A DNA stretch of 64,000 nt from Paenibacillus sp. LS1. Lineage in GTDB: Bacteria > Bacillota > Bacilli > Paenibacillales > Paenibacillaceae. Below, in pieces: positions 60,017 through 64,000 of the stretch. The notes beneath the pieces were generated by a model. That model worked only from the letters and a program-made list of their open reading frames with translations, searched no databases and was not told the origin of the DNA. The translations under genes were made by a program, and so were the position numbers. Positions within the stretch are counted from its first letter, which is position 1, and each line of letters starts with the position of its first letter. The stretch spans positions 166,431-230,430 of the forward strand of contig NZ_JAPDOE010000009.1 of assembly GCF_026013365.1 (NCBI RefSeq), read 5' to 3'.

Positions 60017-61471
60017 ATGAGATTATTTGAGATACTTTTAGTTCTGTCCTGTTTTGCTTTACTCGTAAACCTACTTTTTATTAAACGAAGTGCTAAGAAA
60101 ACAGGATTGGGTTTGGGTATAGGAAGTAGTGTTATATTCGTAGTTCAATTGTTGGTTGAAGGATACCGATGGCAGTTGCTTTTGGTATATGTCATGACGG
60201 CCTTATTCATAATCATCGTTTTATTGAGACATTCCCAAAAGATGAACAATCTAAAAATAGGGAAGCTGTTGAAATATAGTTTATCTTCCTTAATCGTCAT
60301 TCTGCTTGTTGGTTCTACTGTCTTGTCTGTATACTTACCAGTCTTTAATTTGCCGAAGCTTGATGGTCCAGAGAAAGTAGGTACTCAAACATTTCATTTT
60401 ACAGATCAGAACAGAGATGAAGTATTCACTGAAGATCAAAGCGATAAGAGGGAGCTAATGGTCCAAGTCTGGTATCCTACTGAGAACATGAATAATAATA
60501 AGCGTGACACGCTGTTCCCAAAAGATAAAGAAATGTTCAAAAAGTATATTCAGAGCTTCTCTACTTCTTTAAAACTGCCTGAATTTGTGCTCGACTACTG
60601 GAAGTATAGTCAAACCAACTCTTATGAAAATGTAGAATTATTACCTTCTGCAAGTCCTTATCCCGTGGTACTGCTATCTCATGGCATGGGAACCAGTAGA
60701 GTTCTACATGCATCACAGGCCGAGAATCTGGCCAGTCATGGTTTTGTCGTGTTCACCATCGATCATACGTATAGCACCTTTGCTACCCTTTTTCCAGATG
60801 GCCGTGTAACGGATTACAAAAAAAGTACGACTACACTAGATGAACGTACAAAAACAGGGAATATATGGACGAAAGACGTGGAGTTTGTAATCAATCAAAT
60901 TGAAAAGCTGAATTCAGGTGCAATCGAAAGTCAGTTTAAAGGAAAAATTGATCTAGATCACATCGGCGTGATGGGACATTCTTTTGGGGGGGCAACCGCG
61001 TTTAATGCAACGTATTTAGATCAGAGAATCAAGGCCGGTGTTAATATGGATGGGTCGCTATATGAAGTGGAAAATAGAGATGATATAAACAAGCCGTTTA
61101 TGTTTATCAGGTCGGGAAGTTTTGAAGACTGGTTAGCCAATTTTGAAAAGGATAGAGCTTCGGATGACGAAGTAACTAAATCTCTTTCAGATGAGCTGCA
61201 CATTATGAAAAATGTGATCAATCAGGGGGGAAGTGTGATTTATATAGAAGGAACCCAACACTTCAATTTCACGGACCTTCAATTCTATTCGGAGCTGATT
61301 AAACTGTCCGGGATCACAGGAGACATCAATGGTAAAAGAGGGTCAAACATCGTAAACCAATATGTACTCGATTTCTTTAACAAGCAACTGAAAGGAACGG
61401 GTGGAGATCTGATTCAGGGACCGAACGACTTGTATCCGGAGGTGAAATTTGTAGACCCAGAAGAGCTCTAA
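60017..61471 (+). CDS. Polytopic-membrane alpha/beta hydrolase (PAF-acetylhydrolase/dienelactone-hydrolase-like)
   Basis: A 484-residue protein. Four predicted membrane helices fill residues about 3-112. A large catalytic domain (about 125-480) resembles the platelet-activating-factor acetylhydrolase group: VQVWYPTE (about 150-157), LLSHGMGTSR (oxyanion region), Ser322 in GHSFGG and His415 in GTQHFNF. The acidic residue is probably Asp in VNMDGSL. The ribosome binding site is formed by the end of an (AG)19 repeat. It probably cleaves lipids or esters at the cell surface. Confidence 0.87.
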   Translation: MRLFEILLVLSCFALLVNLLFIKRSAKKTGLGLGIGSSVIFVVQLLVEGYRWQLLLVYVMTALFIIIVLLRHSQKMNNLKIGKLLKYSLSSLIVILLVGSTVLSVYLPVFNLPKLDGPEKVGTQTFHFTDQNRDEVFTEDQSDKRELMVQVWYPTENMNNNKRDTLFPKDKEMFKKYIQSFSTSLKLPEFVLDYWKYSQTNSYENVELLPSASPYPVVLLSHGMGTSRVLHASQAENLASHGFVVFTIDHTYSTFATLFPDGRVTDYKKSTTTLDERTKTGNIWTKDVEFVINQIEKLNSGAIESQFKGKIDLDHIGVMGHSFGGATAFNATYLDQRIKAGVNMDGSLYEVENRDDINKPFMFIRSGSFEDWLANFEKDRASDDEVTKSLSDELHIMKNVINQGGSVIYIEGTQHFNFTDLQFYSELIKLSGITGDINGKRGSNIVNQYVLDFFNKQLKGTGGDLIQGPNDLYPEVKFVDPEEL

Positions 61472-61510
61472 TCAACCAAAACAAACATGTAAACTCAGGA
61501 GATGATGTGA

Positions 61511-63601
61511 ATGGGACGACAAAAGGGAAAACGAACTTCAATCACCACCTTAACGCTGGTGCTAACGATGTTAGCTCCAATGTCAGTCATGGCTGCACCA
61601 GCTACGAGTAAAAACAGCGATCTGACGTATGAACCAACCAAGAAAATAGTAGCGGAGAAAGCAAAGATCCTTACAGAGACGTACGGAACAACCAGTGTGC
61701 AATATGCATTAATCGATGATGGAGAGATTGTGGTGTCTGGTCAGACAGGTAAGAACGATCTAAAGGACAAGGTACCGCTTACTTCAAATACGTTCTATGG
61801 CATTGGATCAACTAGCAAAATGTTTCTTACAGCCGCTGTGATGAAGCTTGTTGACCAGGGGAAAATTGATTTGGATCTGCCTGTTGTGAACTATATACCT
61901 GAATTTCAGATGAAAGATCATCGCTACACCCAAATTACACCACGCATGCTGTTGAATCATTCCTCCGGTCTGCTGGGCAGCACTGGCAGCAATGCCACAT
62001 TGTACGGGGATAATGATACGTATTCACATGATACGTTTCTGGAGCAATTGGCGAATCAAAACCTAAAGGCTAGTCCCGGCGCATACTCGGTGTATAGTAA
62101 CGACGGTTTTACATTAGCAGAGATTATGGTTGAACGTGTGAGTGGCGTGAGCTTTACCGCATTTATACACCAATCTTTTACGAAACCTCTGGACATGAAG
62201 CATACCAAAACACCACAGGATGTGGTAGACCCGGCAGACATGGCGGGAATCTATTCTCCATTGGTTGAAGGTCAGCTTCCACAAGAGAATTATAATATCA
62301 TCGCTACTGGGGGCATTTATTCCACGGCTGAAGATCTTGTGAAATTCTCACGAATCTTTACGGGAGAGGTCGAAGGTATTCTTTCCAGTAAGTCGGTCGA
62401 AGCCATGGCGCAAGAAGAATACAAAAGAGGCATGTGGCCGGAGGATGGCGACACTTCCATATCTTACGGGTTAGGTTGGGATAGTGTGAACTTGTTCCCA
62501 TTCAGTGAATATGGCATCAAGGCCATTACGAAAGGTGGAGATACGATATCGTATCACTCCTCATTAATCGTACTGCCGGAATACAATCTTGCTGCAGCCG
62601 TTACCTCATCAGGTGGGACAAGTGCCAAGGATCAGTTCATTGCGAGTGAATTGTTACTCAGCGCACTTGAGGAAAAAGGTATTATTACAGAACGGAAGCC
62701 GGAAAAATCATTTGGGGTGCCAGTGAAGGCAGATATGCCTAAAGAAATAGGCACGTATGCCGGCATATATGGTGCCAATAATTCGGTTAAGAAGATCGAA
62801 ATGAATCATGCTGGACAACTGACTGTATCCTCACTCACAGCTCCGAGTAATCCGGCTCAAGAATACACATATACAGCGGATGGTACTTTTGTTAACGATG
62901 CAGGTACAGAAAAGTTGAAATTTGTTACGGAGCAGAATGGAAGTACGTATCTTTGGTCTCGATCTTATATATCCTTGCCAGGACTTGGACAGTTGGCTTT
63001 CTCAGAATATACGGCGGAGAAACTGGAAGCTAATAAATTATCGGAAGATATTACCGCCTCATGGGAAAAGCGTGAAGGTAAAAGATATTACGTGATCAAT
63101 CAGAAATATACATCAACGGTGTATCTCCATTCATCACCAATTCTCTCTTTTCATATGAACGAAGAGAGTCCAGGGTATATGTCCAATAGTAAGATTGTTG
63201 GAGCCAACAAAGCAGTCACTGAGCTGCAAATCCCTGGCATGGCTGGACGTGATTCAAAAGAGATTTATTTCGCTGAAAAGAACGGAGTAGAGTACATCAC
63301 AGCGGTAGGTAGCGTATATGCCAGTGAGGAATTTGTACAACCACTCTATTCGGGCAAACAATCTGAAACTACGATTCAAGCAGACGGTTATGCCAAATGG
63401 TTTTCGATACCAGCAACGGTAAAAGGTAAAGTCATGACGGTGAAAATGCCTGCAAATGGCGCCTTTGCCGTATATGATCAAAAGGGTGTGTGTATCAATC
63501 ACACCGTGGTCAGCGGTAAGTATGAGGTTGTCTTACCAGAAAACGGCCACATTGTATTTGCAGGTGAGGTGGATTCGAAATTTAAAATTTCATTGAAATA
63601 G
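61511..63601 (+). CDS. Secreted serine hydrolase, class C beta-lactamase/esterase (PF00144) family
   Basis: Exported protein of 696 residues. The signal peptide covers about 1-30 (cleavage near VMAA). The penicillin-binding-type catalytic domain (about 45-400) has Ser100-x-x-Lys103 in STSK, Tyr195-x-Asn197 in YSN, and a TKGGDTISYHS segment near the active site equivalent to the KTG/HxG motif. The C-terminal 300 residues form beta-rich domains that I cannot name. It is more likely an esterase or D-aminopeptidase than a true beta-lactamase. It lies 39 bases after the preceding hydrolase and may be co-transcribed. AGGAG precedes ATG 61511. Confidence 0.88.
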   Translation: MGRQKGKRTSITTLTLVLTMLAPMSVMAAPATSKNSDLTYEPTKKIVAEKAKILTETYGTTSVQYALIDDGEIVVSGQTGKNDLKDKVPLTSNTFYGIGSTSKMFLTAAVMKLVDQGKIDLDLPVVNYIPEFQMKDHRYTQITPRMLLNHSSGLLGSTGSNATLYGDNDTYSHDTFLEQLANQNLKASPGAYSVYSNDGFTLAEIMVERVSGVSFTAFIHQSFTKPLDMKHTKTPQDVVDPADMAGIYSPLVEGQLPQENYNIIATGGIYSTAEDLVKFSRIFTGEVEGILSSKSVEAMAQEEYKRGMWPEDGDTSISYGLGWDSVNLFPFSEYGIKAITKGGDTISYHSSLIVLPEYNLAAAVTSSGGTSAKDQFIASELLLSALEEKGIITERKPEKSFGVPVKADMPKEIGTYAGIYGANNSVKKIEMNHAGQLTVSSLTAPSNPAQEYTYTADGTFVNDAGTEKLKFVTEQNGSTYLWSRSYISLPGLGQLAFSEYTAEKLEANKLSEDITASWEKREGKRYYVINQKYTSTVYLHSSPILSFHMNEESPGYMSNSKIVGANKAVTELQIPGMAGRDSKEIYFAEKNGVEYITAVGSVYASEEFVQPLYSGKQSETTIQADGYAKWFSIPATVKGKVMTVKMPANGAFAVYDQKGVCINHTVVSGKYEVVLPENGHIVFAGEVDSKFKISLK

Positions 63602-64000
63602 ACGAAGTCTAGTAAGGTAGCATTCTGAAAGTATCAAGAACATTAACGGAAAAAAGTTGCAGAATGGTATTATCCCCTTTAAGTAGACACTTAAAAACCC
63701 TCATAAAATCAGGAGCGTTCAAGTGACTTTTGGAGGGGATATTTTATGAGTTAACCCATAAAGGGATCAGTTATTTACCCAAAAGTGTGGCGTATATTGT
63801 AAGGTGTTTTTACGCTTTCTTCAACGCAATTGGAAGCATAATTTTGTCTTGAGTCACCCCCCATAGAACTCAGAATGATACTCAAGTAGACATCAGGTTA
63901 AAAAGTTTGGCTGTCTTTCAGTTAAGCTCAAGGGCAGATTAACGCTATAAGCCTCTTAGGATTAGTATGCTTAAGTAAAAGAAGTGTCCTCATGAATTAT
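63602..64000. other. Gene-free tail with possible insertion-sequence debris
   Basis: No credible ORF is present. A strong ribosome binding site (GGAGGGGAT, about 63734) precedes ATG AGT TAA, as if a short-lived reading frame had decayed. Two related segments, CAGAATGGTAT...TTTAAGTAGACA (63660-63689) and CAGAATGATACTCAAGTAGACA (63871-63892), lie in the same orientation and may be remnants of element ends. This is weak evidence for an old insertion sequence. Confidence 0.3.

Noticed and set aside
61511..63601. True class C beta-lactamase resistance gene
   Set aside because: The protein is about twice the usual length with extra C-terminal beta domains, and the family contains many esterases and peptidases.

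Overview
The window looks like a chromosomal segment of a spore-forming Bacillales, most likely a Paenibacillus. This is inferred from gene content and style: strong AGGAGG-type ribosome binding sites, frequent TTG and GTG starts, a YheC/YheD-type spore-coat ATP-grasp protein, a CgeD-like glycosyltransferase, many paired regulator/transporter loci, and carbohydrate ABC importers without their own ATPase. No rRNA, tRNA, CRISPR array, prophage or intact insertion sequence was seen.

Layout. 1-727 is gene-poor and ends in a possible 33-codon leader ORF. 728-5977 encodes a giant secreted subtilase of the bacillopeptidase F type. 6178-6939 is a YheC/D protein. 7159-15915 is an alpha-mannoside locus: GntR/LacI-hybrid regulator, GH125 exo-alpha-1,6-mannosidase, sugar-binding lipoprotein, two permeases and a GH38 alpha-mannosidase. 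16161-19223 holds two Gfo/Idh/MocA dehydrogenases around an AraC regulator. It is followed by a 166-bp MITE-like element with CTAG-flanked inverted repeats and a CgeD-like glycosyltransferase. 20522-28640 is a peptide-scavenging operon: FadR-type regulator, M20 amidohydrolase, oligopeptide-binding lipoprotein, two permeases, S9 peptidase and an unknown protein. 28804-36441 is mixed: Asp23/Gls24, GNAT, LysR with a divergent MFS pump, pentapeptide-repeat protein, CarD-like regulator and a shortened UvrA paralogue. 36518-41779 carries an MFS pump with a 30-aa membrane microprotein, a divergent MerR regulator, an Lsa-type ABC-F protein and a TetR regulator.

42132-48383 is the most intriguing block. 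It is a compact same-strand run of GT2 glycosyltransferase, class III PLP aminotransferase, zinc alcohol dehydrogenase, MFS transporter, DUF1349 protein and HAD phosphatase, closed by a convergent AraC regulator. It reads as an unrecognised amino-sugar or aminoglycoside-like biosynthesis and export cluster. 49490-54794 has an FAD amino-acid-oxidase-like enzyme, a coiled-coil microprotein, a cytochrome P450, and a DHA2 pump divergent from its TetR regulator.

55450-63601 is a two-component system followed by four membrane-linked or secreted hydrolases. The first two are tandem duplicates, and each is preceded by four consecutive 11-bp direct repeats with a GTTCAT-like core. This is the classic spacing for OmpR/PhoB-family regulators, so the adjacent response regulator is the obvious candidate to control them. 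The last 400 bases hold no credible gene, only possible insertion-sequence debris.
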